Source: an uncultured Lachnospiraceae bacterium
GTDB lineage: Bacteria; Bacillota; Clostridia; Lachnospirales; Lachnospiraceae
Direction: 5' to 3'
Assembly: GCA_934376945.1 (NCBI GenBank)
Contig: CAKRPI010000041.1
Coordinates: 1 to 17,829 of the forward strand
Length of the DNA stretch: 17,829 nucleotides
Shown here: positions 1 to 6,723 of the stretch, piece by piece
How the letters are laid out: every line of letters begins with the position of its first letter
How positions within the stretch are numbered: position 1 is the stretch's first letter
Translations under genes and position numbers: made by a program
The notes under the pieces: generated by a model
The model's database searches: none
The model's input: only the letters and a program-made list of their open reading frames with translations
What the model was told of the DNA's origin: nothing

Positions 1-1099
1 CTTTCAGATATTCCGTAAGCTTAAGATCCACATCCTGGCTGTAGCTCAACAGATCCTGTCCATCATAAATGATCCGGTTCTGCGCATCCTCCGAAAGCAT
101 TGTATTCAGTACCGCCATCGCTTTCTTACGGCGCGTCTCATCCTGCGTCAGGTCACGGTTTAAAGCTACCTGGAAATAAGGCGTCGTCATAAGCCACTTT
201 TCACCGTTTTCCTGAAAGAAGGGAAGAAATGTTGTGTTAATCCCCTGATCCTGAAACATTTTTACACCGGAAGAGCTGCCGAAATACATGGCAAGCTTGC
301 CACTTTGATACATCTCAATTATATCATCATAATTCAGATTCAGATCATCCTGGCTCAGGCCGGTATCCTGGATGAACTGCTCCATACGTTCAAAGGCCTC
401 CGGCCAGACGGTATCGTCCAAACCTTCCTTCTCTGTATGCCCCGGGTCACCGTAGGTGGTACGCCACTTGCGTCCGGCTGTAGAAGACAGCTCTGATGCC
501 GACAGTCCCTGCAGAGTTTCCATACAGGTATAATCGTAATAATAGTCTGCAGTAAACCCACGGATTCCAACCTTGTCAAATGCCCGACAGGCAGAAACGA
601 AGCTTTCGTAATCGGTCGGCAGAGGAATATCATACTTTTCAAAAAGATCCTTGTTTACCACGAAGCCATGCACATCCGCGCACACCGGAAGCCAGTTGAC
701 GCTTCCATCCTCATTCATAAAATTTTTGAGATAGGTATCATAGACAGCACCGGCTGCATTGGTTGTGGAAAGATCCATCAGACTGTCTTTCAGCGGGCTT
801 GCATCATGCAGCGAAAAACGGCAGCAGGTTATAATATCCGGCAATCCACCGTTTTCATTCAGGAATTTATAAAAATCCAGATCGTTATTTCCTACTACAA
901 ACTCAACATTGATATCCGGGAGCTGTTCCTGGATATATGGTGCATATTTTTCATACAGCTTTGTGCTCCATAAATACACAGTGATCGTTTCTGCATCTTC
1001 TTTTTCCGCGCTTTTTCCGCCGCAGCCTGACAGAAGTGATATGGCTATCATCATTACCAGAAGTACGAAAAATAACCGGTTCCATTTTTTCTTTTTCAT
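1..1099 (-). CDS. Sugar-type ABC transporter solute-binding lipoprotein, C-terminus beyond window
   Basis: Seen: an uninterrupted minus-strand frame runs from an ATG at 1099 to the window edge (366 codons, no stop), so the gene is cut at its 3' end. The start has a G-rich ribosome-binding site (GGGGGGAG) 8 nt upstream. The protein begins with a lipoprotein signal: MKKKKWNRLFF, a hydrophobic stretch, then LLSGC with the lipidated Cys at residue 26. The mature part starts with ITVYLWSTKLYEKY and continues with features of family-1 extracellular solute-binding proteins, such as VNKDLFEKYDIPLPTDYESF and GKLAMYFGSSSG. Inferred: it binds a carbohydrate or similar solute at the outer membrane face of the cell. 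It lies 36 nt after the histidine kinase on the same strand, so it is probably co-transcribed and could feed a permease encoded to the left or present ligand to the kinase. The family is fairly sure; the ligand is unknown. Confidence 0.85.
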   Translation of the reverse strand, partial: MKKKKWNRLFFVLLVMMIAISLLSGCGGKSAEKEDAETITVYLWSTKLYEKYAPYIQEQLPDINVEFVVGNNDLDFYKFLNENGGLPDIITCCRFSLHDASPLKDSLMDLSTTNAAGAVYDTYLKNFMNEDGSVNWLPVCADVHGFVVNKDLFEKYDIPLPTDYESFVSACRAFDKVGIRGFTADYYYDYTCMETLQGLSASELSSTAGRKWRTTYGDPGHTEKEGLDDTVWPEAFERMEQFIQDTGLSQDDLNLNYDDIIEMYQSGKLAMYFGSSSGVKMFQDQGINTTFLPFFQENGEKWLMTTPYFQVALNRDLTQDETRRKKAMAVLNTMLSEDAQNRIIYDGQDLLSYSQDVDLKLTEYLK

Positions 1100-1135
1100 T
1101 AAACATTCTCCCCCCAAATATTTTTTGCCATTTGT

Positions 1136-3766
1136 TCATACTTTTCCTCTTTCTCTCCCAAAAATCTGCTCCAGCTTTTCCAGAATTACATCTGCACTGA
1201 TCGGTTTTGCAATGTGGTCGTTCATCCCTGCCTTGATCGCCTTTTTACGGTCTTCCTCAAACGCATTTGCAGTCATTGCGATGATCGGTATATTTGCACA
1301 TCTTGGATCATTCAGTGTACGTATCTCCCTGGTTGCAGTATAGCCATCCATCTTCGGCATCTGAATATCCATGAAGATCAGATCATATTTCCTGCCTTCT
1401 GCAGATGACATAATATTCACAGCATCCGTACCATCCTCCGCGATATCAACATCCAGACCAATTTCCTCCATTATCGCTGTTGCAATCTCACGGTTCAGCT
1501 CATTGTCCTCTACAAGAAGAACTTTTTTGCCCACATAGCTCCTCTGGCTTTCTGACCTGATTTTCTGATCCTCACTCTTAATTCGTTCTCCCTGCTCCGG
1601 AACAGATTCCTGTTTCACCGTCACTCCCGATATTTCACATTCCAGCATAACCGTAAATTCCGTTCCTTTTCCGGCTTCACTTTCCACCTGGATCGTACCA
1701 CCCAGCAGATCTACGATGTTTTTGGTGATCGCCATCCCAAGACCGGTTCCTCCGATTCCATTCTCCGTAACGGTATGTTCTCTTGAAAAAGAATCAAACA
1801 CATGCTCCCGGAACTCCGGGGACATCCCGATTCCATTATCCTTCACGCGGAAAACTACCGTTGTATAGCCGTCTCTCCTGCACGGTTTCTCCGAAACGCA
1901 AATGCTGATCCTGCCTCCGACCGGTGTAAACTTTACCGCATTGCTGCTTATATTCAGGAGCACCTGCGTCAGACGAAGCTTATCGGTAATAATATCTTCA
2001 TGAAGTACATCCTGTGTATCCATAGAAAGATTCTGCTGTTTGGAATAGGAAGATCCCTGAAGAATCGTTTTCAGGTCACTTAGAATATCCGGCAGATGCA
2101 CCGCTGTATATTCAATCTGGACGGAACCGCTCTCGATCCTGCTCATATCCAGCACATCATTGATCAGACCGAGCAGATGCTGACCGGATGTATGGATCTT
2201 TTTCAAATAATCCAGAACAAGGTCCGTACTGCCAATATGTGCTGTCGCAAGTGATGTAAATCCGATGATCGCATTCATCGGCGTGCGGATGTCATGCGAC
2301 ATATTATTCAGAAATGCTGTCTTCGCCCTGTTTGCATGTTCCGCAACCGCAAGTGCATCTCTCAAATTCTTATCCTGCTCTATTTCACGTTCTTTTTCTT
2401 CCGTCACATCACGGTTTGCAATCAGAACCGTACACAGTTTTCCGTCTTTATCATATCCCTGAGGCACAATGATTATCGTCATCCATCTTCCATCCGCTGT
2501 TGAAACTGTAAGACTCAGTGTTTCACGCTCCTCCAGACGTTTTGCCACCGTACTCATATCGACAAATTCCCAATATGCCTTTTGGAATGATTCTGCAATA
2601 ACCTGCTGTATCACTTCTTCCAGATGCTCTCTGGAAAGCATATCCCCTTTCTGATCCGCTTTCATGTCCCCTGAAGATTTTACGATTTCAATTTCCTCTG
2701 TTTTTATATTCACAAGAGAAATAGAGGAATATGCATGACCAAGTGCATTGATCACGCGAAGCCTCTTCTGATCCTGAAGGATACTTCTCTTTTCTGTTCT
2801 GCTCCTGCTCACCCGATAAAGTAAGAAAAGGAGCAGTGCAAGCAGCACATAGAGCATACATACCATATTTCGCGTGATGTACACCTGGGTTTCCGGGAAA
2901 AAAATATACGCATCATAGTCCTTGATCTTCTCCTGGCGCCCATACCAGCTTCCTGTCTTTGAATGAAGATGGACAATTCCATTTTCACCTGCTTTAAAAT
3001 CATTTTTATACAGCCTTTTTGAATCTTCTACAGAAAGAGACGTAAGTTCCTGTTTATTTGTACTGACAATCCTGTCCTTATCACAGATTACAACACTTCC
3101 ATTCATCTTAAAAGGAAAATCTGAAAATAACGATGCCATCGTCAGATCTCCGTTAAGCTCATTTACTTCCTCCTTCTGCGCATATGTGATCAGAATTCCT
3201 GTCTCATCCTGTCTTGCCACCGCCGCAAAATCATAGAGCTTTCCTTCATTTCTGAGGCGCGTTGTATATGTCTTTTCCGGATGGTCTGCAATATCACGTA
3301 CATAATCACTTTCGATCAGCTTCTGCCACAGTGGCATAGCATCTCCGTCTTTCGCAGTCTGTTCTGTCACCTTATGATTCTGATCCAACACAAGGATTCC
3401 TGTCAGGCGCTGTTCGTTTGCATATTCATCGAGCATCTCCGCACTGAGATTGCCTTCCTGTGCTATGACCCGGCTTAATTCTGTTGTCTTGTCCATAAGA
3501 CGTACCAGACTCTTTACCTGGTCATTCGTATTGTAAATTTCATACCTTTCAATCCGCGTTTTTACAAAGTCAAATGTCTCATTCAGCGTACTGTTCAGTT
3601 TTTTATTATCGCTCGCTGTCAGCAGAAGAAATATCAGGATTCCGGAAAAAATCTGGATAAACACCAGTAAACACGTATTTCTGTCAAATTCCTTTTTCTT
3701 TCCTGTGTTTTTACTTCTTTCCTTTTTCTGTGTCTGCGGCATTTGCTTTCTTTTCTGTCTGCTCAT
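1136..3766 (-). CDS. Hybrid sensor histidine kinase with C-terminal receiver domain
   Basis: An 876-residue membrane sensor kinase. Seen in order: basic N-terminus; membrane segment about 32-51; extracellular sensor region about 52-300; second membrane segment about 301-317; a PAS-like linker about 335-455 ending in the typical NRDVTEEKE; HisKA domain with MSHDIRTPMNAIIGF (phosphoacceptor His491); ATPase domain with N box NISSNAVKF (about 605-613), DNGIGM (643-648) and GGTGLGM (672-678); receiver domain about 748-865 with acidic ED (753-754), phosphoacceptor Asp800 in FMDIQMPKMDG, Thr832 and Lys854. No HPt or DNA-binding output domain is present. The ATG overlaps the stop of the upstream binding-protein gene (ATGA), with GGAAGGAG as ribosome-binding site. 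Inferred: it autophosphorylates in response to an extracellular ligand and passes phosphate to its own receiver; the final output partner is not in this window. All catalytic residues look intact. Confidence 0.95.
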   Translation of the reverse strand: MSRQKRKQMPQTQKKERSKNTGKKKEFDRNTCLLVFIQIFSGILIFLLLTASDNKKLNSTLNETFDFVKTRIERYEIYNTNDQVKSLVRLMDKTTELSRVIAQEGNLSAEMLDEYANEQRLTGILVLDQNHKVTEQTAKDGDAMPLWQKLIESDYVRDIADHPEKTYTTRLRNEGKLYDFAAVARQDETGILITYAQKEEVNELNGDLTMASLFSDFPFKMNGSVVICDKDRIVSTNKQELTSLSVEDSKRLYKNDFKAGENGIVHLHSKTGSWYGRQEKIKDYDAYIFFPETQVYITRNMVCMLYVLLALLLFLLYRVSRSRTEKRSILQDQKRLRVINALGHAYSSISLVNIKTEEIEIVKSSGDMKADQKGDMLSREHLEEVIQQVIAESFQKAYWEFVDMSTVAKRLEERETLSLTVSTADGRWMTIIIVPQGYDKDGKLCTVLIANRDVTEEKEREIEQDKNLRDALAVAEHANRAKTAFLNNMSHDIRTPMNAIIGFTSLATAHIGSTDLVLDYLKKIHTSGQHLLGLINDVLDMSRIESGSVQIEYTAVHLPDILSDLKTILQGSSYSKQQNLSMDTQDVLHEDIITDKLRLTQVLLNISSNAVKFTPVGGRISICVSEKPCRRDGYTTVVFRVKDNGIGMSPEFREHVFDSFSREHTVTENGIGGTGLGMAITKNIVDLLGGTIQVESEAGKGTEFTVMLECEISGVTVKQESVPEQGERIKSEDQKIRSESQRSYVGKKVLLVEDNELNREIATAIMEEIGLDVDIAEDGTDAVNIMSSAEGRKYDLIFMDIQMPKMDGYTATREIRTLNDPRCANIPIIAMTANAFEEDRKKAIKAGMNDHIAKPISADVILEKLEQIFGRERGKV

Positions 3767-4602
3767 TTGCTTTCTCCTTCCGGCAGAATCTCGTCCGCAT
3801 TCAATCCGTATTTTGTAACTATTTTTCCTGTAATTCCTTCGCTTTGCATCTCTATAAGCGTTTCTGTAAGTTCTTCTGCTAACTCCTCATGAGTTCCTTT
3901 TTTAAAAGCGATTCCAAGTTCTGATTGATAAGGACTTTCCTTCAGCATACGGTAAGCACCTTCACCATCCTGCACCAGACTGCCAAGCATTGCCTCATGC
4001 CCTGCAATTGCATCCACATAATTTTTTCTAAGTGCGGCATAAAGCTCATTTGTCGTTGAAAAGCAGTTCACCTGCTCTACCAGCGGCAGCTCTGATGCTA
4101 TATTATGAAGAAAGAGATCCTCCACTTTTGTGGTTGCCTGAACTGCAACCCTCTTCCCCTTCAGATCCTGAAGCGTCCGGATTTCACTCTCGTTTTTTAC
4201 AACCACCATCTGACGGCTGTACAGGTACGGTCCCGCCCACTGATATTTCTCTTCTCTTCCATTCATCGAATAGCTGCTCCACAGACAGTCTATTGTTCCA
4301 TCTGCCAGCAGTTCATCCTTGTCTTCCCAGACGATATTCTTAAACTCCGGCTGATATCCCAGCCTCCGAAATGCATTCCTTGCAAGTTCCACATCGATCC
4401 CTTTATATTCGCCATCACTCGCCTGATAGCTGTAAGGTTCAAAATAATCCATTCCGATAACAATCTCCGGCAGTTCACTGTCCGCAGCTTTTTCATTCCT
4501 TTCTCCACATCCTCCCAGTATAAAACTGCCTGCCAGAAGAAATGCCGCAATGCAAATTCTTTTTCTATGGGTATGGGAGCTGCTCTTTTGTTTTTTTCTC
4601 AT
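3763..4602 (-). CDS. Amino-acid-type solute-binding lipoprotein (SBP_bac_3 family), probable sensor partner of the kinase
   Basis: A 279-residue extracellular binding protein. Seen: positively charged start, hydrophobic core, and lipobox ILGGC with Cys32 as lipidation site; then the family opening PEIVIGMDYFEPYSY, GIDVELARNAFRRLGY, WSSYSMNGREEKYQWAGPY and LQDLKGKRVAVQATTKVEDL, which match the order of motifs in family-3 (polar amino acid) binding proteins. The length is normal for the family. The start is supported by AAAGGAA about 7 nt upstream. No amino-acid permease or ATPase is next to it; instead its stop codon overlaps the start of the hybrid kinase by 4 nt, which implies translational coupling. 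Inferred: it may act as the ligand-binding part of the sensor rather than as a transporter subunit. It is the first gene after a long leader (4603-5000). The ligand cannot be named from sequence. Confidence 0.88.
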   Translation of the reverse strand: MRKKQKSSSHTHRKRICIAAFLLAGSFILGGCGERNEKAADSELPEIVIGMDYFEPYSYQASDGEYKGIDVELARNAFRRLGYQPEFKNIVWEDKDELLADGTIDCLWSSYSMNGREEKYQWAGPYLYSRQMVVVKNESEIRTLQDLKGKRVAVQATTKVEDLFLHNIASELPLVEQVNCFSTTNELYAALRKNYVDAIAGHEAMLGSLVQDGEGAYRMLKESPYQSELGIAFKKGTHEELAEELTETLIEMQSEGITGKIVTKYGLNADEILPEGESK

Positions 4603-4801
4603 ATCCGATTCCTTTCTGTTTTATCACTGTTCAGTGACCTGCGTTTCTGTCTCCCCCGATTTTATATCTCTCACTGTTTTTCCAACACCCGCATCTCAAC
4701 CGATTTTGAAAATTGCCTTTGCCGCCCCATACCGTTCATAACAGATATCTGCAATTTTATAGTTTTGCTGCAGGATCCCTCTCCCACAATTTATAGCCCA
4801 A
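4603..4801 (-). other. Untranslated stretch between leader terminator and binding-protein start
   Basis: This 199-base stretch lies between the leader terminator and the ATG at 4602. I see no convincing promoter: TATAAA-like boxes occur near 4664 and 4758 on the minus strand but lack a -35 at proper spacing. It contains the AAAGGAA ribosome-binding site of the binding-protein gene and a perfect palindrome at 4624-4637 listed separately. A 22-codon minus-strand reading frame (MNGMGRQRQF...) is present without a good ribosome-binding site and is not called. Confidence 0.4.
4624..4637. promoter_or_regulatory. Perfect 14-bp palindrome next to the ribosome-binding site of the sensor operon
   Basis: TCACTG-TT-CAGTGA is a perfect inverted repeat with a 2-nt centre, 21 nt upstream of the binding-protein ATG and just before its ribosome-binding site. 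It is not followed by a T run, so it is not an intrinsic terminator. It could be a dimeric regulator operator, for example for the output of the kinase next door, or a small RNA hairpin that affects translation. Function is inferred from position only. Confidence 0.3.
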
Positions 4802-4839
4802 AAAAAGTTCCATGTAAAAAATTTTTACAGGAACTTTTT
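4802..4839 (-). terminator. Strong intrinsic terminator, T-rich on both strands
   Basis: The arms AAAAAGTTCC and GGAACTTTTT enclose a second perfect 8-bp stem (TGTAAAAA / TTTTTACA), with only one bulged base, giving an almost perfect 18-bp stem. On the minus strand it is followed by a run of T, and the same is true on the plus strand. On the minus strand it lies about 160-190 nt after the promoter at 5002-5030 and before the binding-protein gene. It can therefore serve as the expression platform of the leader, as the end of a small RNA, or as the terminator of the upp operon. Confidence 0.85.
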
Positions 4840-4880
4840 CCATAAATATCCACTTAACACTTCGCTTTTATTATTACTGC

Positions 4881-4980
4881 GGCACAGTGTAACCGACTGG
4901 CATGGTCAGATCTCCGTCTGACTTTCGCTCATTCTGGATTTACATTCCAGCTTTTCAACCGATTTGCCAATAAACATGTT
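4881..4980 (-). ncRNA. Structured leader resembling a cyclic-di-GMP-I (GEMM) aptamer, divergent
   Basis: Read 5'-3' on the minus strand, the leader has the landmarks of the GEMM/c-di-GMP-I fold in the right order. GGCAAA is followed by a short hairpin closed by a GAAA tetraloop (4953-4956), then ATGTAAAT (4938-4945) where the family has ACGCAAAG. Next is GCGAAAG at about the position of the tetraloop receptor CCUAAAG, a hairpin GTCAGA/TCTGAC, then ATGCCAGTCGGTTAC (4889-4903) where the family has AUGGUAGCCGGUUACC. The G and C expected to contact the two guanines (in GGCAAA and GGTTAC) and the intercalating A are present by hand alignment. The C to T and G to T changes in the core, and the altered receptor, are departures. 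A promoter lies just upstream and a terminator just downstream, as in a transcriptional riboswitch. What it binds, and whether it is a true member or a variant class, is unproven. Confidence 0.45.
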
Positions 4981-5001
4981 ATGCAAAACCATCATAACGA
5001 T

Positions 5002-5030
5002 ATTATAGCACTCATACCCTGTCATGTCCA
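5002..5030 (-). promoter_or_regulatory. σA-type promoter with extended -10 for the leader and sensor operon
   Basis: Minus strand: -35 TGGACA (5025-5030), 17-nt spacer, -10 TATAAT (5002-5007) preceded by TGC (extended -10). Expected start of transcription is about 4995. It lies 56 nt after the upp stop and reads into the structured leader. It is one of the best promoter matches in the window. Confidence 0.8.
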
Positions 5031-5085
5031 CAACAAATTACCTTACCACAGTAATAAATCAGTGTTGCTGCTTATTTTTCATTTC

Positions 5086-5715
5086 TTATTTTGTTCCGAA
5101 AATACGGTCTCCCGCATCTCCAAGTCCCGGAACAATATAACCGTGATCATTAAGATGATCATCCAGCGCACCGACATAGATATCTACGTCCGGATGTGCC
5201 TTTTTCATTTCCTCAAGTCCTTCCGGTGCTGCAATGATGCACATAAAGCGAATGTTCTTTACTCCTTTGTCCTTAAGCATCTGAATTGCCGCAATGGAAG
5301 AACCGCCGGTTGCAAGCATCGGGTCTACCACGAATACTTCTCTTTCATCGGAATCCGCCGGAAGCTTGCAGTAATACTCTACCGGCTTTAAGGTCTCCGG
5401 ATCACGGTACAGACCAATATGGCCGACCTTAGCCGCCGGAATCATTGCAAGCATACCGTCTACCATACCAAGTCCCGCACGCAGAATCGGAACAACAGCC
5501 AGTTTTTTTCCGCTGAGTTCTTTTACGGTGGTTTTGCAGATCGGTGTTTCAATTTCTACATCCTGAAGCTTCAGATCTCTCGTTGCTTCGTAGCACATAT
5601 ACATTGCAATCTCACTGATCAATGCACGGAAATCCCTGGAACCGGTCTCCTTTCTTCTGATCAGTCCAATCTTATGCTGGATCAATGGATGATCCATAAT
5701 CATTACTTTCTGCAT
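5086..5715 (-). CDS. upp: Uracil phosphoribosyltransferase
   Basis: Converts uracil and PRPP to UMP in the cytoplasmic pyrimidine salvage pathway. The 209-residue length is exactly that of the family. Seen: N-terminal [22 protein letters not shown], the [14 protein letters not shown] segment, the PRPP-binding loop [18 protein letters not shown], and the C-terminal uracil-binding end [18 protein letters not shown]. The start at 5715 has a GAGGAAG ribosome-binding site 5-6 nt upstream; an internal Met at residue 7 is less likely. It is the last gene of the sua5-rpiB cluster, 95 nt after rpiB, and that gap holds a palindromic repeat. No separate terminator is visible between its stop and the next promoter at 5030, so transcription may continue to the terminator at 4802-4839. 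Confidence 0.97.
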   Translation of the reverse strand: MQKVMIMDHPLIQHKIGLIRRKETGSRDFRALISEIAMYMCYEATRDLKLQDVEIETPICKTTVKELSGKKLAVVPILRAGLGMVDGMLAMIPAAKVGHIGLYRDPETLKPVEYYCKLPADSDEREVFVVDPMLATGGSSIAAIQMLKDKGVKNIRFMCIIAAPEGLEEMKKAHPDVDIYVGALDDHLNDHGYIVPGLGDAGDRIFGTK

Positions 5716-5745
5716 TTTTTCTTCCTCGTTTCTCTTTTTCTTTGT

Positions 5746-5770
5746 AAAACGGCCATCTCAGATCCGTTTT
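5746..5770. repeat. Short palindromic repeat, copy in rpiB-upp gap
   Basis: A 25-bp element with arms AAAACGG and CCGTTTT. It aligns over its full length with the copy at 13758-13782 (about 19 of 25 bases by eye on the minus strand). It sits between rpiB and upp, about 30 nt before the upp start, and would form a hairpin in the operon mRNA. The centre is more diverged than in the other two copies. Confidence 0.55.
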
Positions 5771-5810
5771 GATGGCGTATAAATCGTTTGCTTAGTACAT
5801 CGATAACGCT

Positions 5811-6242
5811 CTAGTCCTCGTCGATCATGCGAATCCGGCGTGCATGACGCTCTGCACCGGAAAACGGTGTGTCCAGAAATGTATCCACTATTTTAAGTGC
5901 AAGTCCCGTTCCTGTCACGCGTGCGCCCATTGCAAGTATATTCGCATCATTGTGCAATCTCGTTGCCTCCGCGCTGAAACAATCTCCGCACAGCGCTGCC
6001 CGGATTCCCTTGTAACGGTTTGCGGTAATTGAAATTCCGATACCGGTGCCGCAGATCAGGATGCCTCTGTCACAATTTCCCTCAAGAATCTCTTTTACCA
6101 CCTTTTTCGAATAAGTCGGGTAATCCACCGGATCCTCTGAGTAAGTCCCACAGTCAATATACTCCAGGCCTCTCTCCTCCAGATGTTTTTTTACCTCCTG
6201 CATCAGACCGTAGCCGGCCTGATCACACCCCAGTGCTAACAT
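5811..6242 (-). CDS. rpiB: Ribose-5-phosphate isomerase B (RpiB/LacAB family)
   Basis: Interconverts ribose 5-phosphate and ribulose 5-phosphate in the pentose phosphate pathway. Seen in 143 residues: LALGCDQAG at the N-terminus; GILICGTGIGISI with the catalytic Cys64 and Thr66; CFSAEATRLHNDANILAMGARV with His97; and basic residues ERHARR (131-136) that bind phosphate. One oddity is that the usual DHAG/DHVG motif is DQAG here, so the His at position 8 is Gln. The start has GGAGGAA 7 nt upstream and overlaps the end of the phosphatase-like gene by 7 nt, showing tight coupling. RpiB is close to LacA/LacB (galactose-6-phosphate isomerase subunits), but the single gene and the sua5-upp context favour RpiB. 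Confidence 0.92.
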   Translation of the reverse strand: MLALGCDQAGYGLMQEVKKHLEERGLEYIDCGTYSEDPVDYPTYSKKVVKEILEGNCDRGILICGTGIGISITANRYKGIRAALCGDCFSAEATRLHNDANILAMGARVTGTGLALKIVDTFLDTPFSGAERHARRIRMIDED

Positions 6243-6703
6243 AACAATTCCTCCTCATTGAGCTGGATCACCAGCTTTGAAATCAACGTTTCCAGTTCTG
6301 TAAAGCACTGTCCGTAATCTGCAAGCGTCCCGCCGTATGGATTCAAAATTTCCTGCGAAACTCCGATAAATGTATTCAATACCTGTACCTTTTCGGCAAA
6401 TTCATCCCCGTATTCCTTGCGTATCTTCTGCTTTACCTCTTCACTTACCGCCAGCAGCAGTGTGCGTTCATCTGCATCCTCCTTTACCAGCGGGTCACTC
6501 ATGTGATCCTTCATCGTCAGTCCATTGCTGACCAGAATTGCTTCTGCTTTCGGATTGATCGGCTCCGGAAATAGAACCACCACACCCTTCGATGTGATCT
6601 CCAGCTCCTCCAGCAGATACTTACTCTGCATGATCGCCTCCGCCATAGGCCCGACCGAGGTATCACTGCTGCTCACAAAAATCAGCCTGTCGTATCGTTT
6701 CAC
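6236..6703 (-). CDS. Low-molecular-weight protein phosphatase homologue (YwlE-like), catalytic residues lost
   Basis: The position between sua5 and rpiB and the overall sequence match the LMW tyrosine/arginine phosphatase family (YwlE in Bacillus). The family start FVCTGNTCRSPMAEA is FVSSSDTSVGPMAEA here: the nucleophile Cys is Ser11 and the phosphate-binding Arg is Val17. The C-terminal general-acid motif DPFGG is NPYGG, with Asn121. The rest is preserved, including PEPINPKAEAIL and NPYGGTLADYGQCFTEL, with a 155-residue length typical for the family. The frame is open and embedded in overlapping genes, so it does not look like a decaying pseudogene. I prefer the GTG start at 6703 (GGGAG 8 nt upstream); a TTG at 6727 overlapping the sua5 stop is possible but lacks a ribosome-binding site. 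Inferred: a non-catalytic binding or regulatory protein; the actual role is unknown. Confidence 0.85.
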   Translation of the reverse strand: MKRYDRLIFVSSSDTSVGPMAEAIMQSKYLLEELEITSKGVVVLFPEPINPKAEAILVSNGLTMKDHMSDPLVKEDADERTLLLAVSEEVKQKIRKEYGDEFAEKVQVLNTFIGVSQEILNPYGGTLADYGQCFTELETLISKLVIQLNEEELLC

Positions 6704-6723
6704 TGCCTTTGCTCCCTGCTTTC

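Noticed and set aside
909..1343. 144-codon plus-strand frame near the left edge
   Set aside because: It is antisense to the lipoprotein signal region and the kinase receiver domain, both well supported on the minus strand.
4680..4745. 22-codon minus-strand frame (MNGMGRQRQF...) in the leader of the sensor operon
   Set aside because: No ribosome-binding site of normal strength and no enrichment of a regulatory codon; too short to support.
4105..4845. 246-codon open frame on the plus strand
   Set aside because: It runs antisense to the binding-protein gene and crosses the terminator palindrome; composition is Phe/Cys/Ser-rich as in shadow frames, there is no ribosome-binding site and no family motif.
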